Source: Flavobacterium sp. (GTDB lineage Bacteria; Bacteroidota; Bacteroidia; Flavobacteriales; Flavobacteriaceae). Taken from it: 10,000 nt of DNA. The stretch's first letter is position 1, and each line of letters begins with the position of its first letter. The stretch covers positions 1-10,000 of the forward strand of contig NZ_JAIWOF010000119.1 in the NCBI RefSeq assembly GCF_020217025.1, given 5' to 3'. The notes under the pieces are model-generated. The model was not told the DNA's origin and ran no database searches. It was given only the letters and a program-made list of their open reading frames with translations. The position numbers and the translations under genes are program-made. Below are positions 1 through 5,682 of this stretch, in pieces.

Positions 1-1
1 T

Positions 2-964
2 ATTCGTGAGAAAATCATTGCCTGTGGCGGACAAGTATTGTTTGAAACTCGTGTGACTGATTTTGTTATCAAAAATAACGAAATGCAAGGCGTTGTCATT
101 CAAAATGGTGATGTTATTTCGGCTAACAAAGTTATTTTGGCAACTGGACATTCCGCTCGTGATATTTTTGAATTATTACATAAAAAAGGCGTTCATATCG
201 AAGCGAAACCTTTTGCGTTAGGTGTTCGTGCAGAACATCCACAAGAATTAATAGATCAAATTCAATATTCCTGCGATTTTAGAGGCGATTATTTACCGCC
301 AGCACCTTATTCGATTGTGAAACAAGTGAATGGTCGTGGGATGTATTCGTTTTGTATGTGTCCTGGTGGTGTCATTGCGCCTTGTGCTACGGCTCCAGGT
401 GAAGTCGTTACCAATGGTTGGTCACCTTCAAAGCGTGATCAAGCTACAGCAAATTCTGGAATTGTGGTGGAATTAAAGTTGGAAGATTTCAAACCTTATG
501 AAAAGTTTGGACCTTTAGCGGGAATGGAATTTCAAAAAGCTATCGAACAAAAAGCATGGCATTTGGCGGGAGAAACTCAAAAAGTTCCTGCGCAACGAAT
601 GGTTGATTTTACTCAAAATAAAGTTTCAAAAGACATTCCAAAAACATCCTATGTTCCTGGAACTACTTCGGTAGAATTAGGTCAAGTTTTTCCTGGATTT
701 TTAACTCAAATCATGCGCGAAGGTTTTGTGCAATTTGGAAAATCAATGCGAGGTTACATGACAAATGAAGCCATTTTACACGCGCCAGAAAGTAGAACTT
801 CATCTCCAGTTAGAATTCCAAGAGATAATTTCTCATTGGAACATGTTCAAATCAAAGGTTTGTATCCTTGTGGAGAGGGAGCTGGTTATGCTGGTGGCAT
901 TATTTCGGCAGCAATTGATGGTGAAAAATGTGCTTTGAAAATTGCAGAGAGTTTAGGGCAATAA
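2..964 (+). CDS. FAD-dependent oxidoreductase, COG2509 type, C-terminal part (5' end outside window)
   Basis: The reading frame is already open at base 2, so the true start lies upstream; the first in-window TTG at 38 is not a credible start. About 320 C-terminal residues are visible, of a family usually a little over 500 residues long. Family features are LATGHSARD (a dinucleotide-binding-fold segment), FALGVRAEHPQ, the cysteine-rich YSFCMCPGG and APCATAPGE stretch, NGWSPSKRD, and a C-terminal GLYPCGEGAGYAGGI flavin-binding motif. The family is annotated as NAD(FAD)-utilising dehydrogenase. Its substrate is, as far as I know, not established, and it is probably cytosolic. It ends with AESLGQ and TAA. 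No terminator separates it from the acetyltransferase gene 83 bases downstream, so read-through is likely. A diverged second copy of its last 54 bases lies at 1689-1742. Three sampled 60-base lines (301, 361, 481) total 79 G+C of 180. Confidence 0.88.
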   Translation: MREKIIACGGQVLFETRVTDFVIKNNEMQGVVIQNGDVISANKVILATGHSARDIFELLHKKGVHIEAKPFALGVRAEHPQELIDQIQYSCDFRGDYLPPAPYSIVKQVNGRGMYSFCMCPGGVIAPCATAPGEVVTNGWSPSKRDQATANSGIVVELKLEDFKPYEKFGPLAGMEFQKAIEQKAWHLAGETQKVPAQRMVDFTQNKVSKDIPKTSYVPGTTSVELGQVFPGFLTQIMREGFVQFGKSMRGYMTNEAILHAPESRTSSPVRIPRDNFSLEHVQIKGLYPCGEGAGYAGGIISAAIDGEKCALKIAESLGQ

Positions 965-972
965 TATTTTAC

Positions 973-1049
973 AAAATACGAATTATTTATTATTTTTAGT
1001 AATTGTTTATAAAAATGACCAATTCAATAATTTAAAGTAAAATACGAAT
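973..1049 (+). repeat. 11-base direct repeat bracketing the leader of the acetyltransferase gene
   Basis: AAAATACGAAT occurs at 973-983, just after the oxidoreductase stop, and again at 1039-1049, where it runs into the ATG of the acetyltransferase. The bases between are almost pure A/T. This could be chance in AT-rich DNA, or a short duplication made when the downstream gene arrived. No good TAnnTTTG box is visible in this leader; TATTTTTA at 991-998 is a one-mismatch candidate only. Confidence 0.45.
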
Positions 1050-1680
1050 GAAAAAAATTGACTTATCTAGTTGGAAAAGAAAAGAACACTTTGAATTTTT
1101 TTCTAAGATGGATAGTCCAATTTTTGGAATAGTTACTGAAGTTGATTGCGATGAATGTTATAAAAATTCTAAAGAAAAGGGTATATCATTCTTTGCAAGT
1201 TATCTGCATAAATCAATGATTGCTGTTAATTCTGTTGAGGAACTAAAATATAGAATTATTGATAATGAAATAATAGTATTTGACAAAATTCATGCAGGAA
1301 TAACAATTGCAAGAGAAGATGAAACTTTCGGTTTTGGGTTTGTCAATTTTTCTCAAGATTTTGAAACATTTAATGCGGAATTAAATAATGAAATTTTGGA
1401 AGTTAAAAATTGTTCAGGATTAAGGCTTAACAACGATGATATCAAAAAAGATTTAATTCGTCATTCAACTATTCCTTGGAATTCATTTAGTGGATTATTG
1501 CATCCAACTAACATTGATCGAAAAGAGTCTGTTCCTAAAATAACTTTTGGAAAATTTGCAGTTCGAGATGGAAAAAGAATGTTGCCGATTTCTATAGAAG
1601 CGCATCATGGATTAGTTGATGGTCTTCACATAGCAAAATATTTAAACGAATTTCAAAATCAACTTAATGCAAAACAATAG
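1048..1680 (+). CDS. Chloramphenicol acetyltransferase-like protein (type A CAT family)
   Basis: This 210-residue protein matches the usual length and whole-chain layout of classical CatA enzymes, which move an acetyl group from acetyl-CoA to the 3-hydroxyl of chloramphenicol as cytosolic trimers. The N-terminal LSSWKRKEHFEFF matches the CAT opening. The centre has ISFFASYLHKSM, ETFGFGFVNFSQDF and TIPWNSFSG. The active site is HHGLVDGLH, with catalytic His187 and structural Asp191. At the place of CAT-III Ser148, which stabilises the transition state, my alignment gives Gly149 (or Ser148 if shifted by one), so real drug acetylation is uncertain. ATG at 1048 starts where CAT homologues start. 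The gene is much more AT-rich than the gene before it: three sampled 60-base lines (1081, 1201, 1381) total 46 G+C of 180. That contrast and the duplicated gene end behind it point to acquisition. Family membership is clear; substrate is inferred. Confidence 0.87.
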   Translation: MKKIDLSSWKRKEHFEFFSKMDSPIFGIVTEVDCDECYKNSKEKGISFFASYLHKSMIAVNSVEELKYRIIDNEIIVFDKIHAGITIAREDETFGFGFVNFSQDFETFNAELNNEILEVKNCSGLRLNNDDIKKDLIRHSTIPWNSFSGLLHPTNIDRKESVPKITFGKFAVRDGKRMLPISIEAHHGLVDGLHIAKYLNEFQNQLNAKQ

Positions 1681-1688
1681 CTTTTCAA

Positions 1689-1742
1689 GCGATTCATTTT
1701 CAAAAGAGTGCGTTGAAAATTTTGGAGAGTTTAGGGAAATAA
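1689..1742 (+). pseudogene. Displaced 3'-end remnant of the FAD-dependent oxidoreductase gene
   Basis: Read in frame, these bases give AIHFQKSALKILESLGK and a TAA stop. The live gene ends AIDGEKCALKIAESLGQ and TAA at 911-964. The two stretches align without gaps at 42 of 54 bases and 11 of 17 residues, both ending on the same stop codon. There is no start and no room for a gene, since the acetyltransferase stop is only 8 bases upstream. The terminator hairpin begins two bases after the TAA, as expected for a native gene end, whereas the live copy has none. I infer that this is the original 3' end, displaced when the acetyltransferase segment arrived with a replacement end. Confidence 0.72.
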
Positions 1743-1743
1743 A

Positions 1744-1769
1744 AAAATCACAGCTCTCACTGTGATTTT
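1744..1769. terminator. Hairpin terminator between converging genes, probably bidirectional
   Basis: A perfect 10-pair stem (AAAATCACAG at 1744-1753 with CTGTGATTTT at 1760-1769) closes a six-base loop. T-rich sequence follows on the plus strand (TTTTATTTTT), and the A-run at 1741-1747 gives a U-tail in the other direction. It lies between the rightward oxidoreductase/acetyltransferase pair and the leftward cold-shock gene and can serve both. Confidence 0.85.
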
Positions 1770-1791
1770 ATTTTTGGGATAAAAAGGGGAA

Positions 1792-2238
1792 TTATATTTT
1801 TTTAACGTTTACAGCATTCATGCCTTTAGCGCCTTTTTCTAAATCGTACGTTACCAAGTTACCTTCTTTAACATCGTCGATTAAACCACTGATGTGTACG
1901 AAGTATTTTTCTCCTGTTTCAACTGCTTTAATGAAACCAAAACCTTTAGAATCGTTGAAAAAATCGATTGTTCCTCTGCGTTCTGTTGGTGTTTCTTCTT
2001 CCTCGGTTCTTCTAGAGATACCAATTTCAATGCTTTCAACATCTACTACAATTCTTTTTGATGGATCTGGAGGAGTGCTTGTTAAGTGCCCGTTTTCGTC
2101 TACATAGACATATAAATCCTCTCCAGATAATTTTGGATTGGCTTTACGAGCTTCTTTTTTTTCTTGTTTTTCTTTACGCTTTTTTGCTCGAAGTTTTTCT
2201 TGTTCTTTTTTGTTAAAGGTTTCCTGTGGTCTAGCCAT
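1792..2238 (-). CDS. Cold-shock-domain nucleic-acid-binding protein with charged N-terminal extension
   Basis: The protein has 148 residues, about twice a plain CspA-type protein. The cold-shock domain fills residues 88-148: GTIDFFNDSKGFGFI carries the RNP1 motif KGFGFI at 98-103, and YFVHIS at 112-117 is RNP2. Such domains bind single-stranded RNA or DNA and often act as RNA chaperones. Residues 1-37 are extremely rich in Lys, Arg, Glu and Gln (for example KKRKEKQEKKEARK), probably a disordered or helical nucleic-acid-binding tail. Residues 40-75 form a separate conserved-looking segment with DLYVYVDENGHLTSTPPDP. The role (RNA chaperone, perhaps ribosome-associated) is inferred from the domain. 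The ATG at 2238 is followed by MARPQETF. A likely promoter lies about 135 bases upstream, which would give a long leader of the kind known for cold-shock mRNAs. It converges on the acetyltransferase region across a shared terminator. Confidence 0.88.
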   Translation of the reverse strand: MARPQETFNKKEQEKLRAKKRKEKQEKKEARKANPKLSGEDLYVYVDENGHLTSTPPDPSKRIVVDVESIEIGISRRTEEEETPTERRGTIDFFNDSKGFGFIKAVETGEKYFVHISGLIDDVKEGNLVTYDLEKGAKGMNAVNVKKI

Positions 2239-2373
2239 TAAATTTTAAATAATTTAAATTAGTATTTGTTTTAAAAGTAAAAGGATAAAAACACACAAGC
2301 GAATAAACAAAAATTTATAAAGTACTTTTATTCAAAGTATTGCGAGAAGAAATTGATATCATTACTAATGTGA

Positions 2374-2381
2374 CAAAGGTA
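2374..2381 (-). promoter_or_regulatory. Candidate -7 box for the cold-shock gene, with adjacent inverted repeat
   Basis: The minus strand reads TACCTTTG, an exact TAnnTTTG. No clear TTG stands at the expected -33 position. An inverted repeat, AGTGAA at 2381-2386 and TTCACT at 2394-2399, occupies the spacer next to the box and could be an operator. Transcription from here would give a leader of roughly 125-130 bases. The surrounding 299-base gene-free stretch (2239-2537) holds this element and the divergent idi promoter; I see no other gene in it. Confidence 0.5.
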
Positions 2382-2510
2382 GTGAAAAAAACGTTCACTT
2401 CACGAAAACATATCATTTTTAAGTTTGAGTGCTTTTTGGAATTCACTTATTCAACACACGTTAAACTTATCACAAACTCAAAAACTAGCTTTCAATCCTT
2501 TCTTTTTTCG

Positions 2511-2518
2511 TATTTTTG
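2511..2518 (+). promoter_or_regulatory. -7 promoter box for idi
   Basis: TATTTTTG is an exact TAnnTTTG. TTTC at 2490-2493, 17 bases before it, is an imperfect -33 candidate. The start site would fall a few bases downstream, giving a very short A/T-rich leader before the ATG at 2538, which is normal in Bacteroidota. Confidence 0.6.
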
Positions 2519-2537
2519 ACAAGCATTATAAAACCTT

Positions 2538-3065
2538 ATGATAGAAGAACAAGTAATATTAGTCAACGAACAAGATGAGCCGATTGGACTCATGAATAAA
2601 ATGGAAGCTCACGAAAAAGCCGTTTTGCACAGAGCTTTTTCCGTGTTTATTTTGAATGATAAAAACGAAGTGATGTTGCAACAACGCGCGCATCACAAAT
2701 ACCATTCACCGCTTTTGTGGACGAATACTTGTTGCAGTCATCAACGTGCAGGCGAAACCAATATCGAAGCTGGAAAACGTCGCTTGTTTGAAGAAATGGG
2801 TTTTCAAGCTGAATTGAAAGAATTGTTTCATTTTATTTATAAAGCACCATTCGATAACGGTTTAACCGAACACGAATTGGATCATGTAATGATTGGACAC
2901 TATAATGAAGCGCCGATAATTAATCCAGATGAAGTAGAAAGTTGGAAGTGGATGACTATTGAAGCTATCAAAGAAGATATGGTTGTTAATCCAGATTCTT
3001 ATACCGTTTGGTTTAAAATCATATTTGACGAGTTTTATCATTATCTGGAAGATCATAAATTGTAA
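2538..3065 (+). CDS. idi: Isopentenyl-diphosphate delta-isomerase, type 1 (Nudix fold)
   Basis: This enzyme interconverts isopentenyl and dimethylallyl diphosphate in the cytosol, feeding menaquinone, undecaprenyl carriers and, in flavobacteria, carotenoids. The 175 residues match the family length. Cys66 in TNTCCSHQ aligns with the catalytic cysteine of the E. coli enzyme. His25, His31 and His68 with Glu111 and Glu113 (in LTEHELDH) fit the metal and acid residues. RAGETNIEAGKRRLFEEMGF (69-89 region) is the Nudix-like helix. The proline usual after CSH is replaced by Gln69. The start is ATG at 2538 with a -7 box about 20 bases upstream. The next gene is 114 bases away, so idi may be a single-gene unit or may read through. 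Assignment is firm. Confidence 0.95.
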   Translation: MIEEQVILVNEQDEPIGLMNKMEAHEKAVLHRAFSVFILNDKNEVMLQQRAHHKYHSPLLWTNTCCSHQRAGETNIEAGKRRLFEEMGFQAELKELFHFIYKAPFDNGLTEHELDHVMIGHYNEAPIINPDEVESWKWMTIEAIKEDMVVNPDSYTVWFKIIFDEFYHYLEDHKL

Positions 3066-3179
3066 ATTTCATTTAGGGAACACAGATTGAATAAATAAGA
3101 GAAATTTTTAAAATCGTATTCCTTAAAATTTAAATATAAAACGACATTCTGAATTCAAATTTCTAAATTCTAAATTGCT

Positions 3180-3590
3180 ATGAGAGTAACTGTTTCAAGA
3201 AAAGCCCATTTTAATGCTGCGCATCGTTTGTATCGCAAGGATTGGTCTATGGAAAAAAATCAGGAAGTGTTTGGAAAATGTAACAATCCGAACTTTCATG
3301 GACATAATTATGAATTGATTGTTTCGGTAACAGGTGAAGTGGATCAGGAAACAGGGTATGTGATTGATACAAAAATCTTATCTGATTTAATTAAAGAACA
3401 CATCGAAGAAGCGTTTGATCATAAAAATTTGAATGAAGATGTGCCAGAATTCAGAGATTTAAATCCAACCGCCGAACATATCGCTTATATCATTTGGCAT
3501 AAACTTCGCGTTTTAATTGCTGCTGATAAAGAGTTGGAAATTACACTTTACGAAACACCACGCAATTTTGTAACTTATAAAGGTTTGTAA
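3180..3590 (+). CDS. 6-pyruvoyl-tetrahydropterin synthase / QueD family protein
   Basis: This 136-residue member of COG0720 acts on 7,8-dihydroneopterin triphosphate, giving either 6-pyruvoyl-tetrahydropterin (biopterin route) or 6-carboxy-tetrahydropterin (QueD, queuosine route). Zinc ligands are His15 in FNAAHRL and His40 and His42 in FHGHNYEL. The catalytic cysteine is Cys34. DHKNLN (Asp80, His81) and the pterin-binding Glu125 in LYETPRN are present. The Cys-to-His spacing is C-x5-HGH, which I recall as typical of true PTPS enzymes, whereas QueD usually has C-x3-HGH. The text FGKCNNPNFHGHNY and DHKNLNEDVP also resembles animal PTPS. No other queuosine or pterin gene is in the window to decide. 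The stop is one base before the ATG of the peroxiredoxin gene, so the two are surely co-transcribed. I leave the symbol empty because the pathway is undecided. Confidence 0.9.
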   Translation: MRVTVSRKAHFNAAHRLYRKDWSMEKNQEVFGKCNNPNFHGHNYELIVSVTGEVDQETGYVIDTKILSDLIKEHIEEAFDHKNLNEDVPEFRDLNPTAEHIAYIIWHKLRVLIAADKELEITLYETPRNFVTYKGL

Positions 3591-3591
3591 T

Positions 3592-4044
3592 ATGGCGATT
3601 CAAATAGGAGATAAATTACCCAATTTTAAAGCTACTAAGCAGGATGGAACTGCTTTTGATAGTCATGAAATTCATGAAAAACCCGTTGTGATTTACTTTT
3701 ATCCAAAAGATTTTACACCAGGTTGTACTACGCAAGCATGTAGTTTTAGAGACGCCTATCAAGATTTTCAGGATTTAGGTGCTGAAGTAATTGGTGTTAG
3801 TGGTGATTCTGCTAGCTCACATCAAAGTTTCCAACAGAAATACAAATTACCTTTCATCTTACTTTCGGATGCAGATAGAAAATTACGACGTTTGTTTGGA
3901 GTTCCAACGGCGCTTTTAGGTTTATTACCTGGTCGCGTAACGTATGTTTTTGATGCTAAAGGCTATTGTATTTATATTTTTGATAGTATGAGTGCGAAAA
4001 ATCATATTGAAAGAGCTTTAAAAGCCATTCAGAAGGCAAAATAA
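3592..4044 (+). CDS. bcp: Thiol peroxidase Bcp/PrxQ (atypical 2-Cys peroxiredoxin)
   Basis: It reduces hydrogen peroxide and organic hydroperoxides using thioredoxin as electron donor, in the cytosol. The 150 residues are the normal length for the PrxQ class. The motif PKDFTPGCTTQACSF carries peroxidatic Cys45 and resolving Cys50, the C-x4-C pair of this subfamily, with Thr42 nearby and Arg115 in PGRVTYVF as the likely active-site arginine. The C-terminal half has the usual thioredoxin-fold strands and a final helix. The gene starts one base after the stop of the pterin gene, which implies translational coupling. No functional link between the two products is obvious to me. Confidence 0.94.
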   Translation: MAIQIGDKLPNFKATKQDGTAFDSHEIHEKPVVIYFYPKDFTPGCTTQACSFRDAYQDFQDLGAEVIGVSGDSASSHQSFQQKYKLPFILLSDADRKLRRLFGVPTALLGLLPGRVTYVFDAKGYCIYIFDSMSAKNHIERALKAIQKAK

Positions 4045-4045
4045 T

Positions 4046-4074
4046 AAATCCAATAACTCTAAATTTTAGGATTT
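4046..4074 (+). terminator. Possible weak terminator after bcp
   Basis: AAATCC (4046-4051) can pair with GGATTT (4069-4074) around a 17-base loop, followed by a T-rich run. The stem is only six pairs, so this is a weak candidate. Its position between the bcp stop and a candidate promoter for the next gene fits. Confidence 0.3.
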
Positions 4075-4088
4075 TAATACTTTTTTCG

Positions 4089-4096
4089 CATCTTTG
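4089..4096 (+). promoter_or_regulatory. Candidate -7 box for the mannose-6-phosphate isomerase gene
   Basis: CATCTTTG differs from TAnnTTTG at one base and stands 18 bases before the chosen ATG, a typical distance here. No clear TTG is seen at -33. Confidence 0.4.
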
Positions 4097-4113
4097 TACT
4101 TCACTATTTGACT

Positions 4114-5073
4114 ATGAAGTTTTATCCTTTAACGTTTACACCAATACTTAAAGACCGCATTTGGGGCGGAACCAAGTTGAAAACTTATCTCAACAAGCCC
4201 ATAGTTTCTGAAACTACGGGCGAGAGTTGGGAAATTTCAACCGTGCCTGGCGACATTAGTGTGGTTAGTAATGGCGTTTTAAAAGGAAAAAACATCAATG
4301 AAATTATCGATTTGTATCCGGAAGACATTTTAGGAAAATCGGTTATTTCTCGTTTTGGGAAACAATTTCCATTGCTTTTTAAATTCATTGATGCGAAAGA
4401 AGATTTATCGATTCAATTGCATCCCAATGATACTTTAGCTCAAGCACGTCATAATTCTTTCGGGAAAACCGAAATGTGGTATGTGATGCAAGCGGATGAA
4501 TCGGCACGTTTGGTTGTTGGATTTAAAAAGGATTCCAATCAGCAAGAATATTTAGCGCATTTAGAAAATAAAAATCTAATTGATTTACTAAATGAATATC
4601 CCGTTTCCAAAGGTGATGTCTTCTTTTTAGAAACCGGAACCATTCATGCTATTGGAGCAGGAGTAGTGGTGGCTGAAATTCAACAAACGAGTGATGTTAC
4701 TTACAGAATCTACGATTGGGATCGAGTAGATGCTAATGGAAATGGAAGAGAATTGCATACAGATTTAGCTTTAGAAGCAATTAATTACAATGCCACTCAT
4801 TCTAAAATTGAATATAAGGAAGAAGCCAATCAAAGTGCTTCAGTGGTAAATTGTCCTTATTTTGTTACTAATATTATTGCCTTACAAGATCGTTTTATTT
4901 GGAAACGAACCCAACAAGCTTTCACTGTTTTCATGTGTACTAATGGCCAATTTGAAATGATTGTAAATGGAGAAATCTTGCGTTACCGAATGGGCGACAC
5001 GATTTTGATTCCGGCTTGTATTGAAAACTTAACAGTTAAAGGAAAGGCTACTTTGCTAGAAATTTCGATATAA
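4114..5073 (+). CDS. manA: Mannose-6-phosphate isomerase, class I
   Basis: This zinc enzyme interconverts mannose 6-phosphate and fructose 6-phosphate, linking mannose use and GDP-sugar supply for polysaccharides with glycolysis. I chose ATG at 4114 (319 residues, starting MKFYPLTFTPILKDRIWGG) over a TTG two codons earlier. The cupin zinc ligands are visible: Gln101 and His103 in SIQLHPND, Glu120 in GKTEMWYV and His178 in GTIHAIG. Arg198 in TYRIYDWDR is the expected active-site arginine. Length is close to that of the short bacterial enzymes such as those of Bacillus. The C-terminal 60 residues form a second cupin-like half (FEMIVNGEILRYRMGDTILIP). It has its own candidate promoter, and the promoter of the next gene begins within ten bases of its stop. 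Confidence 0.93.
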   Translation: MKFYPLTFTPILKDRIWGGTKLKTYLNKPIVSETTGESWEISTVPGDISVVSNGVLKGKNINEIIDLYPEDILGKSVISRFGKQFPLLFKFIDAKEDLSIQLHPNDTLAQARHNSFGKTEMWYVMQADESARLVVGFKKDSNQQEYLAHLENKNLIDLLNEYPVSKGDVFFLETGTIHAIGAGVVVAEIQQTSDVTYRIYDWDRVDANGNGRELHTDLALEAINYNATHSKIEYKEEANQSASVVNCPYFVTNIIALQDRFIWKRTQQAFTVFMCTNGQFEMIVNGEILRYRMGDTILIPACIENLTVKGKATLLEISI

Positions 5074-5077
5074 TGTA

Positions 5078-5106
5078 TTGAGAACAAAATATATTGTGTA
5101 ATTTTG
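5078..5106 (+). promoter_or_regulatory. Bacteroidota promoter for the 89-residue protein gene
   Basis: TTG at 5078-5080 and TAATTTTG at 5099-5106 (exact TAnnTTTG) are separated by 18 bases, an excellent match to the -33/-7 layout. The start site would fall near 5112, leaving a leader of about 20 bases. Confidence 0.75.
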
Positions 5107-5130
5107 CTTCAAATTTTAAATTTATACAAA

Positions 5131-5400
5131 ATGGCAAGCGTTAAAAACTTGAAAAAAGAAATCAACTACGTTTTAGGGGATATTGTAAACATCGTTTACA
5201 TTTGGGAAATGTCTACAGCTGGAAAACCAACTGAAGCATCTGATAAATTAGTTGATGAAATCTACGAAACTTTTGATACTTTAATGACAAGAGCGAATCA
5301 AAAAGACGTTGAGAACAAAAAAGCGCATTTTAAACAAATCCGTAAGGATTACGAAGCGGCTGCAAATCAATTTGTTGCGAAAATAAACGGATTAAACTAA
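5131..5400 (+). CDS. Conserved-looking small helical protein of unknown function
   Basis: The protein has 89 residues from ATG at 5131, giving MASVKNLKKEINYVLGD. An upstream in-frame TTG at 5104 lies inside the promoter and is rejected. It is soluble, strongly charged and predicted almost fully alpha-helical, with no cysteine, no signal peptide and no membrane segment. Residues 5-30 (an amphipathic stretch ending IVYIWEM) and 36-85 (helix-rich, with FKQIRKDYEAAANQF) suggest a small helical bundle. I recall similar short proteins in other flavobacteria but know of no function. It has a strong promoter of its own and precedes the tRNA gene by 75 bases, which hold the tRNA promoter. Confidence 0.8.
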   Translation: MASVKNLKKEINYVLGDIVNIVYIWEMSTAGKPTEASDKLVDEIYETFDTLMTRANQKDVENKKAHFKQIRKDYEAAANQFVAKINGLN

Positions 5401-5430
5401 AAAATTGCGATAAAAAAGTGCAGATTTTTT

Positions 5431-5460
5431 TTGGAAATTTAAATTTCAGAACTATATTTG
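5431..5460 (+). promoter_or_regulatory. Promoter of the tRNA-Thr gene
   Basis: TTG at 5431-5433 (at the end of a T-run) and TATATTTG at 5453-5460 are 19 bases apart, an exact -33/-7 pair. The box ends 15 bases before the mature tRNA, so the primary transcript has only a very short 5' leader. Confidence 0.78.
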
Positions 5461-5475
5461 CACCGCAATAGAGTT

Positions 5476-5549
5476 GCCGGTGTAGCTCAGCTGGCTAGAG
5501 CAGCTGATTTGTAATCAGCAGGTCGTGGGTTCGAGTCCCTCCATCGGCT
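5476..5549 (+). tRNA. tRNA-Thr, anticodon TGT
   Basis: All four stems can be drawn. The acceptor is GCCGGTG (5476-5482) with CATCGGC (5542-5548), one G-T wobble. The D-stem is GCTC/GAGC. The anticodon stem is GCTGA/TCAGC around loop TTTGTAA, with anticodon TGT at 5510-5512, which reads ACA. The T-arm is GTGGG/CCCTC around TTCGAGT, with one T-T mismatch in the second pair. The discriminator base is T and CCA is not encoded, so it is added after transcription. It decodes threonine codons in translation. Confidence 0.96.
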
Positions 5550-5558
5550 CTAAAGTAG

Positions 5559-5588
5559 AAACCATCACAGAAATGTGGTGGTTTTTTT
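5559..5588 (+). terminator. Hairpin terminator of tRNA-Thr
   Basis: AAACCATCAC (5559-5568) pairs with GTGGTGGTTT (5575-5584) with one T-G wobble around a six-base loop. A run of T follows directly. It stands ten bases after the tRNA. Confidence 0.87.
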
Positions 5589-5636
5589 GTTTTTGTGGTG
5601 TTTTGTCTTTGAGTTTTAATGTTGTTTTTAATATTT

Positions 5637-5682
5637 ACCACGCGAAAGGATTCGTACGGGAGCTGTGGATTTCTGAAAGTTG
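5637..5682. repeat. GC-richer patch, possible degraded dispersed repeat
   Basis: Within an otherwise very AT-rich gap (5589-5706) lies a patch with GCGAAAGGATTCGTACGG followed by GAGCTGTGG. CCAC near its left end and GTGG near its right end are inverted. Its text, AAAGGATT then CGGG then AGCT, resembles intergenic elements that I recall being scattered through Flavobacterium genomes. This is from memory and not a match I can verify. No reading frame of note crosses it. Confidence 0.3.

Noticed and set aside
1820..2107. Open frame on the plus strand within the cold-shock gene
   Set aside because: It is antisense to a clearly conserved domain, has low-complexity Ser/Leu/Pro content and matches no family.
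3066..3179. Promoter between idi and the pterin gene
   Set aside because: No TAnnTTTG box is present in the gap; the repeated TCTAAAT motif near the start codon is too close to the ATG to be a credible -7 box.
4108..4113. TTG start two codons before the manA ATG
   Set aside because: An ATG directly follows and begins where the family sequence begins; the TTG is not needed.
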